From assembly GCA_035535995.1 (NCBI GenBank), contig DATLOZ010000013.1, forward strand, positions 111,073-175,072: DNA of 64,000 nucleotides, read 5' to 3'. Positions 8,253-18,008 of this stretch are shown here, one piece after another (position 1 is the stretch's first letter; each line of letters opens with the position of its first letter). The notes beneath the pieces are model-generated. The model saw only the letters and a program-made list of their open reading frames with translations, was not told the DNA's origin and searched no databases. A program made the translations under genes and the position numbers. The stretch is from JANYCO01 sp035535995. GTDB taxonomy: Bacteria > Bacteroidota > Bacteroidia > Cytophagales > Cytophagaceae.

Positions 8253-8832
8253 CCTCGCGAAAATCATAAATTCTTTCCGGTGTCACACAAAGATCAAGAG
8301 GAATATCAAAAGACTCTGGAGATAATCTTGCTATGGCTGGTTCGAAAGACAATCCGACCTTTATACAATTGGGTCGGCAAGTGGCGAGAAAACGATCATA
8401 AAATCCGCCTCCGTAACCGATCCTGTTGCCTTGTTCGTCAAAGGCAAGAAGTGGTACCAGTACCATGTCCAACTGTGTGGCGCGGATCTCTTCGCCGGAA
8501 ACGGGTTCCGGGATGCCGTAGCTGTTTTCCTGCAATTGCATTTCCTTAGTAAAAAGAAAATGTTTCATTTCATTATTCTCAAAATCAGATTTCGAAAGCA
8601 CCAGGCGAATGTGCGGATAGTCTTCTGTAAGCTTATGAAAAATGATAAAGGTATCAATCTCCTTTTTTTTCCGGATGGGAAGATAGAGGTGTAAATATGT
8701 AACAGAGGAAAGTTTTAGTTTGGGTTCACTGAAAAAAAGCGAAGCGATGCGATTGCTTTTTTCAACACATTCTTCTTCCGAATATGTTTGCCTTTGCGCA
8801 AGCGCTGCTTTTCTCAGTTCGTTTTTATTCAT
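8245..8832 (-). CDS. 5-formyltetrahydrofolate cyclo-ligase
   Basis: 195 residues, the usual length. The enzyme converts 5-formyl-THF to 5,10-methenyl-THF using ATP in the cytosol. The conserved C-terminal nucleotide-binding motif GYGGGFYDRFL is present (about residues 140-150), as is the N-terminal helix with KAALAQR. The ATG overlaps the TGA of bshC by four bases (ATGA), so the two are translationally coupled. The final codons (GTC TGA) belong to an interspersed repeat of family C, so the extreme C-terminus has probably been changed by insertion. Confidence 0.93.
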   Translation of the reverse strand: MNKNELRKAALAQRQTYSEEECVEKSNRIASLFFSEPKLKLSSVTYLHLYLPIRKKKEIDTFIIFHKLTEDYPHIRLVLSKSDFENNEMKHFLFTKEMQLQENSYGIPEPVSGEEIRATQLDMVLVPLLAFDEQGNRIGYGGGFYDRFLATCRPNCIKVGLSFEPAIARLSPESFDIPLDLCVTPERIYDFREVV

Positions 8833-10397
8833 TCGCTTAGCAGGTAGAAAGAATAATGAAATGGATCAAAAGTGTTTTTTATGTTGGCAAGAAATGCTTC
8901 GTTGTTGAGGTGAAAACTTAGAAAATTATCCGAGCGCTCTTGCAGTCCTCCGCCTGGGAATAATTTTTCTTTCAGGTTCATCAGTTGTGTAAGTACCGTT
9001 TCGTTTTTACGCTCCTCTGCTTTTTTCAGACGCTTTTCCAAGTCTTCTAAGATCTTCAACGATTTCTGAAGCTCACCAAGCACGGCGGCTTCCATGGTCT
9101 TGTCAATGGCGCCTGCTTTTTCTTTTATGCTTTCAAAAAGAGTTTTCAGAACATCGCGCTCCTGTTCTAATTTAAATTCGGCTTCCGTAATTTTTAGCAA
9201 ATAATTATTTTTCAATTGATCCGCCGGAACGAAAAGGTCGCTGAGGTCCAGGGAAAGTTTGGAAAGTTTTTGTTGATTTGCCTTGTTGAGCCAGAGTGCA
9301 AAATTTCTCGGCATCAGGATCGGAAAGGGAACTTTGAAATGGTCGAATACCGCTTTCAGCTGTAGCCAGTACACTACTTCAGCAGGCCCGCCCAAGTAGG
9401 CGAGGTTGGGTAGGATACATTCCTGGTATAGCGGACGTAGCACTACGTTGGGGCTGAATTTTTCGGGTTCGTTTTCTGCTTTTTCAAGAAATTCTTTTTC
9501 GGAAAAAACAAGATTGGTATTGTTGATCTTATAATGATCGCCTTCTTTTAAAATTCTTTCGCGGAGTCCATTTTCAAGATAAAATAAATTGATCGCGCGC
9601 GCATGCACCTGTGCTTCGTAGCCTGCGGCTTCCAGGGCGGCAGAAGTTTTTTCTACTAGTGCGTGAGAAGAATGTTTGGTAAGCTCATCGCGTACTACAA
9701 AGGAAAATTCTTTCTTTAGCGATTTGTCGTCGGCGTCGAGGATTACTAATCCATCTTTGCCGAAAAGTTCGTTTACGAAATAGCGCGTGGCATCGGCAAG
9801 TGTTTTATTTTCTCTATAGGCTTTTTCAAAAAGAGGTATCCGCTCCGGCAAGGCGTCTAAGATTTCGCAAATACCTTCGGGATTAAATCTTCCTACAGCG
9901 CCTTTTTGTTCTGTTTCCCATTTCCATGTTTTTCCAAAAAGATTAAAATGATTGATCTCTTCAAAATCATGGTCTTCGCTGGCCATCCAGAATACAGGAA
10001 CAATATGATGCGAAGGATCTTTTTGATTTAAGATCTTCGCAGTATTAATAGTGGTAATAATTTTATAAATGAAATAAAGCGGCCCGCCAAAAATATTCAA
10101 CTGGTGCCCTGTTGTAACAGTATAAGTATTCGGCTTCAGTAAGGAAGCGATGTTGGCGGAAACTTCTTTGGTGATGGAAAGATCTTTATACTGATGAGAG
10201 AGTGCATTGACAAGCGTTTGTCTTTTTTCTTCGGTAAATAATTTGACGCTGATCTGTGCCGCAAAATTTTCTGCTTCCGGAGTATTTCCGTAAAAAGAAG
10301 AGAGCTTAGGATTGCCGGAAATATAGTCCAGGAAAGTTTTTGAGAAGAAGGAAAGCTCTTGTAACGGAACAGTTCGGACGCTTGAGGTTGCTTGCAT
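8829..10397 (-). CDS. bshC: Bacillithiol biosynthesis cysteine-adding enzyme BshC
   Basis: I place the start at the ATG at 10397 (MQATSSVRTVPL), giving 522 residues; an upstream in-frame ATG at 10445 would add 16 atypical residues. BshC adds cysteine to glucosaminyl-malate, the last step of bacillithiol synthesis. Family hallmarks seen: NTYTVTTGHQLNIFGGPLYF, then PVFWMASEDHDFEEIN (the HIGH-like GHQ and the active-site region), and the long C-terminal helical coil. A -7-like box TATGTTTG lies at 10441-10434. It is translationally coupled to the folate cyclo-ligase. bshA and bshB are not in the window. Confidence 0.93.
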   Translation of the reverse strand: MQATSSVRTVPLQELSFFSKTFLDYISGNPKLSSFYGNTPEAENFAAQISVKLFTEEKRQTLVNALSHQYKDLSITKEVSANIASLLKPNTYTVTTGHQLNIFGGPLYFIYKIITTINTAKILNQKDPSHHIVPVFWMASEDHDFEEINHFNLFGKTWKWETEQKGAVGRFNPEGICEILDALPERIPLFEKAYRENKTLADATRYFVNELFGKDGLVILDADDKSLKKEFSFVVRDELTKHSSHALVEKTSAALEAAGYEAQVHARAINLFYLENGLRERILKEGDHYKINNTNLVFSEKEFLEKAENEPEKFSPNVVLRPLYQECILPNLAYLGGPAEVVYWLQLKAVFDHFKVPFPILMPRNFALWLNKANQQKLSKLSLDLSDLFVPADQLKNNYLLKITEAEFKLEQERDVLKTLFESIKEKAGAIDKTMEAAVLGELQKSLKILEDLEKRLKKAEERKNETVLTQLMNLKEKLFPGGGLQERSDNFLSFHLNNEAFLANIKNTFDPFHYSFYLLSE

Positions 10398-10433
10398 TTT
10401 TGTTTGGATTTGTACCCAGGAAAATTGCCTGAG

Positions 10434-10441
10434 CAAACATA
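10434..10441 (-). promoter_or_regulatory. Candidate -7 box for bshC
   Basis: Minus-strand TATGTTTG fits TAnnTTTG and lies 37 bases before the chosen bshC start at 10397. It would fall inside the coding region if the longer start at 10445 were used, which favours the shorter start. No convincing -33 box. Confidence 0.35.
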
Positions 10442-10556
10442 ACAAATTTTTAAAAGTTAAGTTCGGAAATATATTAAGAACTTCTTTTACTTGTATTGCT
10501 CAGAGTTCCCTGATGGCCAGATTCTCTCCATACTCGCGCTCACACTCCCTACTGTA

Positions 10557-12926
10557 TTATTCTACAGGTTTCGGCGTATCCGTTGTAGTATTTGTCGGTT
10601 CCTCTGCAAGCGGATCTGGTTCTTCCATCAGAGTAGTATCGCGTACGGGTTCTGGTCTGTATGGACAATTGATATTAATGGAAAGTTTTTTAGGACGCTT
10701 GAAATATCCTTTCGTAATACCAAGCGAAGTATCGGCGTATACTTTTTCCATATACAATCCGAAGATCGGCAACGCCACGCGCGCGCCTTCGCCCAATTGC
10801 GAAGTACGGAAGTGTACGCTTCGGTCTTCTGCACCCACCCATACGCCGGCTACGTGATTTTTCGTCACGCCCATAAACCATCCGTCGGAGTGGTTGGAGG
10901 TGGTTCCTGTTTTCCCACCTACTTCATTCCCTCTGAAAATATCGTATTGGAATAATGCCTGTGAAGTACCACCTCTTTCTTCTGTACCGCCTTTCAACAT
11001 GTGTACCATTACGAAAGCAAGTTCTTCGCTAAGGGCGTCTTTCGTTTTTGGCAAAAACTCATGTAGCACATTCCCATTGCGGTCTTCAATTCTTGAAACG
11101 AAATATGGTTCTACCCACACACCGCTGTTTACAAAGGCAGAGTATGCGCCTGTCATCTCATACACGCACACATCACTGGAGCCGAGGGCTAGAGAAGGCA
11201 CAGGTTTGAGATAACTGGTAATGCCAAGTCTTCTCGCATATTTGATCACTTCTTCCGGACCTACAAGTTTCATCAGGTGTGCAGTTACGGAGTTGATGGA
11301 ACGGCCCATGGCTCTGCGTAAGGTGAGTGAATCGCCGGTGAATACCCAGTCGGCATTTTTCGGAGACCATACAATGTCTTTTCCGTTTTCTTTGTATTTA
11401 AATGTGATCGGCACGTCTGGCAATAAGTAGCAAGGAGAATAGCCGTTGGCAATGGCAGCCGTGTAAACAAAAGGTTTGAATGCAGAGCCCGGCTGTCGCT
11501 TGCCTTGCTTCACGTGATCGTATTTAAAATATTTATAATTCACGCCACCCACCCAGGCTTTGATCTCTCCAGTGAAAGGATCCATCGACATGAAACCTGT
11601 ATGTAAAAAATGTTTGTAATAGCTAAGTGAATCCATCGAGCTGAATGTGGTGTCTTTCTCACCTCCCCAGGTGAAGACTTTCATTCTACGTTTTGTATTC
11701 AGATATATTTTAATGGAATCGCTTTTCTCGCCGTATTTAGTCAGGAGCCACTTATAGGTTGGCGTTTTTTTGATCGCGTCTTCGAGGAAGTTTGGGATTT
11801 CTTCTTTGTTTTCATAACGCCATGGGTTTTTCCCTTTCCAGTGCTCAAAAAAACTTTTCTGAAGTTTTTTCATATGCTCTGCCGCTGCTTCCTCTGCATA
11901 GCGCTGCATGCGTGAATCAATGGTAGTATAGATCTTCAAACCATCGGCATATAGGTTCTTGTTATTTTTTTTGCACCAGTCGAGCAAAAATTTATTCAGC
12001 TCACCACGGAAATAGGTAGCGTAGCCATCGTTGTGGTCTTCGGTTCTATAGTTCAGTCCTAATGGAAGTGTTTTGTATTTTTCAGCATCTGCTTCAGAAA
12101 GCTCGTGGTTTTCTACCAACAACTCAAATACTACATTTCTCCTGTTCAACGAATTTTCCGGATTAGAGCGCGGACTATACAACGTAGGCGCTTTCAGCAA
12201 ACCCACCAATACTGCGGCCTGCGGCACGGTGAGACTATCAGTGCTTGTACCGAAGAAAGTACGGGCGGCAGTTTTAATTCCGAATGAATTGCTTCCAAAA
12301 TCTACTGTGTTCAAATACATTGTGATGATCTCAGTCTTGGTATAGCGCCGCTCCAGCTCTACCGAGAGCATCCACTCCTTGGTTTTTGCGATCAGTACAT
12401 TGATGATGGGAATATAGCCCAGCAGTCCTTTGTCGGTACGTGTTTTGAAAAGGTTTTTGGCAAGCTGCTGCGTGATCGTACTGGAGCCACGTTTGTCGCC
12501 TTTCAGTGTGTAATAAAAAATAGCAACGAATGCTTTCAGGTCAATGCCGGAGTGTTTGTAGAAACGCGTGTCTTCTGTGGCGATCAGGGCTTTTACTACG
12601 TTGGGAGAAATTTCTTCGTACGCTACAGGGCTCCTGTTTTCGCGGTAATATTTTCCGAGCAATACACCGTCGGAAGAATAGATCTCAGAAGCCTGGTCGC
12701 TGGTAGGATTTTCTAAGTTTTCATAATCGGGAAAACCGCCAAACAGAAACGTAAGGTTGAAACGGATCAAGACGGTCATCAGAAACAAATTGTATAATAC
12801 AAATGCAAATACGATCCAGCAGATCAAGATTATTTTGCCTTGTTTTTGTTTGTTCAGGTTTTCAAGAATATTTTTTACGCTCACAATAACAGTCTTCAAT
12901 GATTTCAAAAAGTTAGCAAAAATCAA
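10557..12926 (-). CDS. Class A penicillin-binding protein (bifunctional PBP1A type)
   Basis: 789 residues. It polymerises and cross-links peptidoglycan. A cytoplasmic tail and one membrane helix (about 32-58) precede a GT51 transglycosylase domain (EDTRFYKHSGID with the catalytic Glu; RGSSTITQQLAKNLF) and a transpeptidase domain with the Ser-x-x-Lys box (GSAFKPF), Ser-x-Asn (SIN in GRSINS) and Lys-Thr-Gly (GGKTGTT). The C-terminal tail is Pro/Thr/Asp-rich. All catalytic motifs are intact. It stands alone; a partial family D fragment lies in the 3' gap at about 10497. Confidence 0.95.
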   Translation of the reverse strand: MIFANFLKSLKTVIVSVKNILENLNKQKQGKIILICWIVFAFVLYNLFLMTVLIRFNLTFLFGGFPDYENLENPTSDQASEIYSSDGVLLGKYYRENRSPVAYEEISPNVVKALIATEDTRFYKHSGIDLKAFVAIFYYTLKGDKRGSSTITQQLAKNLFKTRTDKGLLGYIPIINVLIAKTKEWMLSVELERRYTKTEIITMYLNTVDFGSNSFGIKTAARTFFGTSTDSLTVPQAAVLVGLLKAPTLYSPRSNPENSLNRRNVVFELLVENHELSEADAEKYKTLPLGLNYRTEDHNDGYATYFRGELNKFLLDWCKKNNKNLYADGLKIYTTIDSRMQRYAEEAAAEHMKKLQKSFFEHWKGKNPWRYENKEEIPNFLEDAIKKTPTYKWLLTKYGEKSDSIKIYLNTKRRMKVFTWGGEKDTTFSSMDSLSYYKHFLHTGFMSMDPFTGEIKAWVGGVNYKYFKYDHVKQGKRQPGSAFKPFVYTAAIANGYSPCYLLPDVPITFKYKENGKDIVWSPKNADWVFTGDSLTLRRAMGRSINSVTAHLMKLVGPEEVIKYARRLGITSYLKPVPSLALGSSDVCVYEMTGAYSAFVNSGVWVEPYFVSRIEDRNGNVLHEFLPKTKDALSEELAFVMVHMLKGGTEERGGTSQALFQYDIFRGNEVGGKTGTTSNHSDGWFMGVTKNHVAGVWVGAEDRSVHFRTSQLGEGARVALPIFGLYMEKVYADTSLGITKGYFKRPKKLSININCPYRPEPVRDTTLMEEPDPLAEEPTNTTTDTPKPVE

Positions 12927-13013
12927 TAAAAAATGAGGATTTTACAAGAAAAACACTATCCATTTAGAGGAATTCGGGTTTGCCGCAAAATGGCTAAACT
13001 GCTAGCAGTGAGA

Positions 13014-13050
13014 GGATGCCAGATACCGGATACCAGATACCGGATAATAA
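13014..13050. repeat. Repeat family B (copy 3)
   Basis: GGATGCCAGATACCGGATAC followed by CAGATACCGGATAATAATG. Two units of the ATACCGGAT/CAGATACC core occur in tandem. It lies in the 5' gap of the PBP gene. Confidence 0.7.
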
Positions 13051-13109
13051 TGAGTGAGTATTCGATAAGAACCGTTTAGTTTTTGGTCATAATAAAGGCA
13101 GCATATTCT

Positions 13110-13163
13110 AACACAAAGACATGAAGGCACAAAGATTCTTCGTGTCTTTGTGCCTTCGTGTTT
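13110..13163. repeat. Hairpin of ACACAAAGACATGAAGG type
   Basis: AACACAAAGACATGAAGGCA on the left pairs with a right arm ending TGTGCCTTCGTGTTT, allowing G-T pairs. It lies just downstream of the 246-residue lipoprotein gene; there is no T-run on either side, so a terminator call is not made. Confidence 0.55.
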
Positions 13164-13181
13164 AATTTTTAATGCCTGTAT

Positions 13182-13922
13182 CTAATAAAGCGAATTCGAA
13201 AAACATTTCTCATTCAGATACCTGACTTTGAAACCACCGTTTGGATTGGCATAATCCATTTCGTATATGAGACCGCTGTCGTTGGTAGGATGGCAGTAGA
13301 AAAATTTTGGCGCATTGATCTTTTGTTGTTCTACAATATATTCATACGTGGAAACGTAATTTGCTTTGCAATCCTGACCTTTGTAAATAATTTGAGTAGT
13401 ATCGCTCTTTAATCTTTGTAGCGTGTTATAAGCTATGTCGGGAGAAATTTCATGTAAATCTAAAACCGGCAGAAGAATTTTTTCAGAAATAAATTGATGT
13501 TGTTGAAACCAGTTGAACGTATTCTTCCCGTTCAATTTTAAAACTTCTTGTAAAAAACGATCCAGTTGATTGGTATCTGTTTGTAATATTTTTTCTTCTT
13601 CCAACAATCTATTATCGATCAAAGGAAATATGCGAAGGGAAGATTCATTTTTTAAAACGCCAAACAAATAATGACGGTTGCCTTGGTCTTCCAGGCGGTA
13701 AAGGCTTATGCCGAATTTTCGATAGCGGACTTCTTTCATGAAAAAATCTGAAATAGAAGAATCGCCGGGCGAAAGATTGTAGGCTTTGCGCACAGAGTCT
13801 ACCATGAAGATCTCGCGTTCGTAAAGACTGAAAGGACTGGTTTTAGAATTGCAACGGGAAAATAGTAAAGTGGAAAATACAGTCAACGTAAGGACGGTGA
13901 AATTGACGGAAAATACTCTCAT
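13182..13922 (-). CDS. Putative exported protein/lipoprotein, function unknown
   Basis: 246 residues. The N-terminus has a hydrophobic segment followed by LLFSRC, which may be a loose lipobox (Cys about residue 24), so the protein is probably an envelope lipoprotein. The rest is charged and soluble with no motif I recognise. Nine bases separate its start codon from the stop of the PorE-like gene at 13932, so the two are probably co-transcribed and may act together. Confidence 0.6.
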   Translation of the reverse strand: MRVFSVNFTVLTLTVFSTLLFSRCNSKTSPFSLYEREIFMVDSVRKAYNLSPGDSSISDFFMKEVRYRKFGISLYRLEDQGNRHYLFGVLKNESSLRIFPLIDNRLLEEEKILQTDTNQLDRFLQEVLKLNGKNTFNWFQQHQFISEKILLPVLDLHEISPDIAYNTLQRLKSDTTQIIYKGQDCKANYVSTYEYIVEQQKINAPKFFYCHPTNDSGLIYEMDYANPNGGFKVRYLNEKCFSNSLY

Positions 13923-13931
13923 GAAATCTTG

Positions 13932-15791
13932 TTATAAAATTTTAAATTCTGTTCTTCTGTTGTTCTGTCTGCCCGCTTCAGAATCATTGGTATCAATTGG
14001 CTGGCTGCTTCCATAGCCTTTGGCCACCAGCCTTGTTTTGGCTATGCCATTGCTGATGAGGAAATTCATCACGCTGTTGGCACGTGTTTCAGAGAGCGTT
14101 TGATTTATTTTTGCATCGCCTATATTGTCAGTATGCCCTGAAATTTCGATGCGAATAGTTGGGTTTTCAGTCAGAAGTTTTACAAGTCTTAAAAGCTCTG
14201 AAGTAGACTCCGACCGAAGATCGGATTTTCCTGTATCGAAAAAAATATTTTTTAAAACCACTTTTGCACCTTGCTTGGCTTCCACCAGTTTGATCTCTTT
14301 TTTGATCTCCTTGTAGCCCTGTGTACAAGGAAGGTTTACGTTTTCCGAATGGAATAAATGTCCTTTCTTCTCGATGGCAATTCCATAATTTTTCCCACAA
14401 GGGATCGCTACCAAATATTTGCCATCTTCTGCATTGGATTTCGCCTTGCTTACTACTTCCTTCGTCGTGTTGTCGGTGATAGTGATGTCGGCTTCTATGG
14501 CCTGATTGGTGGTGGCATCTTTTACTACACCGGTGAGTAATTCCAGTTCAGGTTCTTTTTCTGGTACAGGCATACGGATGGAATAAATATCCTGTTTGCC
14601 TAAACCACCTTCTTTGTCGGAAGAGTAGAAGCCCACTTTTCCATCGGCTGCCAATACAAAATAGATCTCATCACCTGGCGTATTGATTGGGTATCCCAGG
14701 TTTTCCGGAATACTCCAGCCGGTGCCGGTTTTGGTACATTTAAAAATATCATAGCCACCCATGCTGCTGTGGCCTTTAGAACTGAAGTACAAAGTTTTTC
14801 CATCAGGGTGAATAAAAGGAGAATCTTCGTCAAACTCTGTGTTAATCGATTCCAGTTTGCGTGGCTTCGACCAGATATTGTTGCTGGTGCGGTTGCATAC
14901 ATAGATGTCGCGGTTGCCCGCGGAGGTGGCGGCGTATACAAAGTACAAGGTTTTTCCATCGGGAGAGAGAGAAGCAGTACTTTCAAAACCAATCGTATTA
15001 AACGGAAGCGGCTCGGGCTTGCTCCAGTTCTTTCCTTTGAGCTCACTCATGTAAATATCGCCGCCGTTGGTGCCTTTGTATACAAACATGGTTTGTCCAT
15101 CTTCTGAAATCCCCACGCAGGCATCGTGTCCGTCGGTATTGAGTGAAGAAACATTCTGCGGTGTATCCCAGGCGCCGCCTTTGTTGTAGCACATGTAAAT
15201 GTCTTCGTAGAGCAATCCATCTTCTGCTTTCTTTCCTCCGGTAGAGCCGGGCCGGCGCGAAGTAAAGAACAGTTTAGAACGGTCGGCGGTGATGTAGGGC
15301 AGGTATTCGTTGTGCTCAGTATTTACAAGTGGTCCGGCGTTGGTTACTTTGGCATCTACCGGATTGGCTTTGTATTTTTTTCCATACTCACATTCTTTGA
15401 TCAGCTTGGAAGTAAGCTTACGGTTAGCGCCGCCTATGTCGGATTTTTGATAGTATTCGATGGCTTTGTCAAATTGCATGTCCAGTTGCAGTGCTCCAGC
15501 CAGTACGAAGTATATTTCGCTCGTTGGTTTCGGAGTCAGTTTCATAGCATTGTTGGCATGCTCGAGGGCTTTGGAAGGCCTGGAAAGCTCGAGGTAACAT
15601 TTGGCAAGTTGTAAGTTGCTGTAAGGATTGTCCTTCTTTATTTCGTATGCATCTTCATAAGCATCTTTAGCGGCGTAAAGATTGCCGGCGTTGAAAAAAT
15701 TATCTCCCTTCTTTACCGCTTTTTCATCCTGTGCAAAGGAATGAGAAAAGGAAATAATCAAAAGGAAAAAAAGACAAATAGGTTTTCTCAT
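13932..15791 (-). CDS. TPR/PD40 propeller/OmpA protein with PorE-like architecture
   Basis: 619 residues. Signal peptide (1-21, ending SFAQ); TPR helices (about 25-130); five WD40-like PD40 blades (about 160-405; repeated DGKTLYF and GGYDIF-type motifs); a carboxypeptidase-regulatory-like domain (about 415-490); OmpA peptidoglycan-binding domain (about 500-619; FFDTGKSDLR, ISGHTDNIGD and NRRTEF). This is the same domain order as PorE, which anchors the type IX secretion machine to peptidoglycan. Bacteroidota carry several paralogues of this architecture, so a secretion role is plausible, not shown. Confidence 0.85.
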   Translation of the reverse strand: MRKPICLFFLLIISFSHSFAQDEKAVKKGDNFFNAGNLYAAKDAYEDAYEIKKDNPYSNLQLAKCYLELSRPSKALEHANNAMKLTPKPTSEIYFVLAGALQLDMQFDKAIEYYQKSDIGGANRKLTSKLIKECEYGKKYKANPVDAKVTNAGPLVNTEHNEYLPYITADRSKLFFTSRRPGSTGGKKAEDGLLYEDIYMCYNKGGAWDTPQNVSSLNTDGHDACVGISEDGQTMFVYKGTNGGDIYMSELKGKNWSKPEPLPFNTIGFESTASLSPDGKTLYFVYAATSAGNRDIYVCNRTSNNIWSKPRKLESINTEFDEDSPFIHPDGKTLYFSSKGHSSMGGYDIFKCTKTGTGWSIPENLGYPINTPGDEIYFVLAADGKVGFYSSDKEGGLGKQDIYSIRMPVPEKEPELELLTGVVKDATTNQAIEADITITDNTTKEVVSKAKSNAEDGKYLVAIPCGKNYGIAIEKKGHLFHSENVNLPCTQGYKEIKKEIKLVEAKQGAKVVLKNIFFDTGKSDLRSESTSELLRLVKLLTENPTIRIEISGHTDNIGDAKINQTLSETRANSVMNFLISNGIAKTRLVAKGYGSSQPIDTNDSEAGRQNNRRTEFKIL

Positions 15792-15897
15792 CTTAGGTAT
15801 AGTTAAAATAGCACTATAACGAAAGATAATAGTTTCGAAGCTGAATTGAAAGCTATGCAGGAATAAATGGACAGGATTGTATGTGCCAATTCAAGAA

Positions 15898-16155
15898 TTA
15901 GTGCAAATTACACGAGGTTTGTGTCACACCATAACTACCAGCGGTAGGGCCAACATTTTTATTGTTACACCAAGTTTCTGCATTTTTTTCTGTCATTGGG
16001 TTTGCACTAGTTTCTGTATTTGTCTGTACAGTACTATTACCACTTGAATCATAACTAGTAGTGGTGCATGTACAATCGTATTGTTTACGGCAAGAAAAAG
16101 TCAGCACAACAAGTGCTGACAGAAGAATGAGTTGGATTGATTTTTTCATAGTCAA
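15898..16155 (-). CDS. Small Cys-rich lipoprotein, function unknown
   Basis: 85 residues (or 83 from the second Met). A signal peptide with lipobox LTFSC places the lipidated Cys at about residue 22. The mature part is short and rich in Thr, Ser and Asn with four further Cys (CTC, one in TWC, one in TSC), possibly disulfide-bonded. No family recognised. It lies alone between argH and the PorE-like gene. Confidence 0.6.
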   Translation of the reverse strand: MTMKKSIQLILLSALVVLTFSCRKQYDCTCTTTSYDSSGNSTVQTNTETSANPMTEKNAETWCNNKNVGPTAGSYGVTQTSCNLH

Positions 16156-16183
16156 AAAAGCTCAGTTAAAATGATTAGTCTTT

Positions 16184-17515
16184 TTATTTCACTAACTTCT
16201 CAATTGCCAAATGAACGCGTTCAAAATAAAATTGGTTCAGCGTTTTATTCATTGCCTCACGGATCTCTTTATTCATAAGGTTTCCAATACTCCCCTGATG
16301 GGTGTGATGGATAGTATTGGGCGCGGTGAATTTTCCCTCTTCGATCAATTGCCCTACTTTTTTATAAGCATCGCGGAACGGGATACCGTCCAGTACCATG
16401 TTGTTTACCACTTCTACGCTGAACAGGTATAGATATTTAGGATCTTTTAAAATATCTTCTTTGATGCGAATATTTTTCAAAGCATATACGGCAATATTGA
16501 TACAGTCGTTGATCTCGTTGAATGCTGGAATAAAACTTTCCTTGATGATCTGTAAATCGCGGTGGTAGCCGGATGGCAGGTTGGTGGTCATGAGTGAGAT
16601 CTCATTGGCCAGCGCCTGGATCTTGTTGCACTTTGCGCGTGTAAGTTCAAATACATCCGGGTTTTTCTTGTGTGGCATGATAGAAGAACCGGTAGTCAGT
16701 TCGTCGGGGAAAGAAATGAAACCGAAATTTTGATTGATGTATAAACAAATATCCATCGACATTTTCGCGATCGTACCAGAAAGCGAAGAAAGCGCGGCGG
16801 CCACGTTTTTCTCTGTCTTGCCACGTCCCATCTGGGCATAAACCACGTTATAGTTCATGCGGTCAAAGCCCAATAGCTCGGTGGTCATCTGACGGTTGAG
16901 CGGAAACGAAGAGCCATACCCGGCTGCAGAGCCAAGTGGATTTTTATTTGCGATCTTATAAGCCGCCAACATCATTTCCATATCATCGGCCAGGCTTTCC
17001 GCGTAAGCGCCAAACCAAAGTCCGAAAGAAGAAGGCATGGCAATTTGCAAATGTGTATAGCCGGGAAGCAGATGATCTTTATATTGTTCGGAAAGACTAA
17101 TTAGCAGATCGAACAGTTCTTTTGCATTGAGCACAGTTTGTTCGATCGCGTGGCGAGTGTAGAGTTTGAGATCGAGCAGCACCTGGTCGTTGCGTGAGCG
17201 GCCGCTGTGGATCTTTTTACCGGTATCGCCCAGGCGACGGGTGAGCAACAGCTCTACCTGAGAGTGAACATCTTCTACTCCGTCTTCAATGGTAAATTTT
17301 CCGGCTTTTATTTCGGCATAAATATTTTTCAGTTCTTTCTGCAAAGCAGGCAGTTCTTCTTTCGGGATCAGGCCAATACTTTCCAGCATCTGCGTATGCG
17401 CCAGGGAGCCCAGCACATCAAACTCTGCGAGGTACAGATCCATTTCCCGGTCACGCCCTACAGTGAAGCGCTCTATTTCTTTGTTTACGTCTTTGTCTTT
17501 TTGCCACAACTTCAT
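16184..17515 (-). CDS. argH: Argininosuccinate lyase
   Basis: 443 residues. It splits argininosuccinate into arginine and fumarate, the last step of arginine synthesis. The fumarase/aspartase superfamily signature GSSIMPHKKNPD (about residues 265-290) is intact, as are GRSRNDQV and the HTHLQ-type YTHLQIA motif. The length is slightly short for the family (about 450-460) but no domain is missing. It points the same way as the ArgE-like M20 gene at 18108; the GxxExxY gene and two repeat arms lie between them, so the original operon seems to have been invaded. Confidence 0.95.
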   Translation of the reverse strand: MKLWQKDKDVNKEIERFTVGRDREMDLYLAEFDVLGSLAHTQMLESIGLIPKEELPALQKELKNIYAEIKAGKFTIEDGVEDVHSQVELLLTRRLGDTGKKIHSGRSRNDQVLLDLKLYTRHAIEQTVLNAKELFDLLISLSEQYKDHLLPGYTHLQIAMPSSFGLWFGAYAESLADDMEMMLAAYKIANKNPLGSAAGYGSSFPLNRQMTTELLGFDRMNYNVVYAQMGRGKTEKNVAAALSSLSGTIAKMSMDICLYINQNFGFISFPDELTTGSSIMPHKKNPDVFELTRAKCNKIQALANEISLMTTNLPSGYHRDLQIIKESFIPAFNEINDCINIAVYALKNIRIKEDILKDPKYLYLFSVEVVNNMVLDGIPFRDAYKKVGQLIEEGKFTAPNTIHHTHQGSIGNLMNKEIREAMNKTLNQFYFERVHLAIEKLVK

Positions 17516-17520
17516 ATTGA

Positions 17521-17577
17521 TTGTCTGAACCTTGATTTTCAGGATTAGGAGATTTACTTGATTTTTATTTCTTGATT
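17521..17577. repeat. Repeat family C, left arm flanking the GxxExxY gene
   Basis: TTGTCTGAACCTTGATTTTC, then AGGATTAGGAGATTTACTTG and ATTTTTATTTCTTGATT. The first 44 bases are identical to the reverse complement of the arm at 18058-18115. It ends four bases before the stop of the GxxExxY gene and starts five bases upstream of the argH start. Confidence 0.9.
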
Positions 17578-17580
17578 ATA

Positions 17581-17964
17581 TTAAAAGATCTTATTGTTAT
17601 ATAGTCTTTTGAATTCTAAACTTTTGCTTCCAAAATTAATTAATAATCCTGTCTTTACTTTAAATGCTTCCAGATAGTTTTTAGCTTGTGCCAAATGTAC
17701 TTCTTGTATGGAAGTCAATGCTTTTAACTCTACTGTAATTTCATCGTTGATATAAAAATCTACTCGCCTAGAGCCTATTTCTATATTATCATAAAAGACT
17801 TTCATTTCTACTTCTCTTTGAAAAGAGATTATGTTCTTTTCAAGCTCTATCGCAAGAGCTCTTTGATAAATTACTTCCTGAAATCCGTTTCCAAGAGTAG
17901 AATGCACTTTCATAGCGCAGCCGATCACGGCATGAGTCAATGTTTCAATAGCCTGCATATTCAA
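17581..17964 (-). CDS. GxxExxY protein (PD-(D/E)xK nuclease-like)
   Basis: 127 residues. The name-giving motif is present as GFQEVIY in the N-terminal third, and a PD-(D/E)xK-like core follows: Asp in RRVDFY and the Glu-x-Lys of TVELKAL. Family members are about 120-140 residues and are assigned to the nuclease superfamily; their function is not established. The gene lies between two inverted arms of family C (17521-17577 and 18058-18115) and also has a perfect palindrome upstream (18009-18039), inside the argH-argE locus. This context suggests a mobile or repeat-associated unit. Confidence 0.9.
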   Translation of the reverse strand: MNMQAIETLTHAVIGCAMKVHSTLGNGFQEVIYQRALAIELEKNIISFQREVEMKVFYDNIEIGSRRVDFYINDEITVELKALTSIQEVHLAQAKNYLEAFKVKTGLLINFGSKSLEFKRLYNNKIF

Positions 17965-18008
17965 TTAAATAAATACAAAAAATCAGGTACTAGTTTTATA
18001 TTTTTTAA

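Noticed and set aside
10491..10955. 154-codon frame on the plus strand
   Set aside because: It is antisense to the C-terminal coding part of the penicillin-binding protein, whose motifs are intact on the minus strand.
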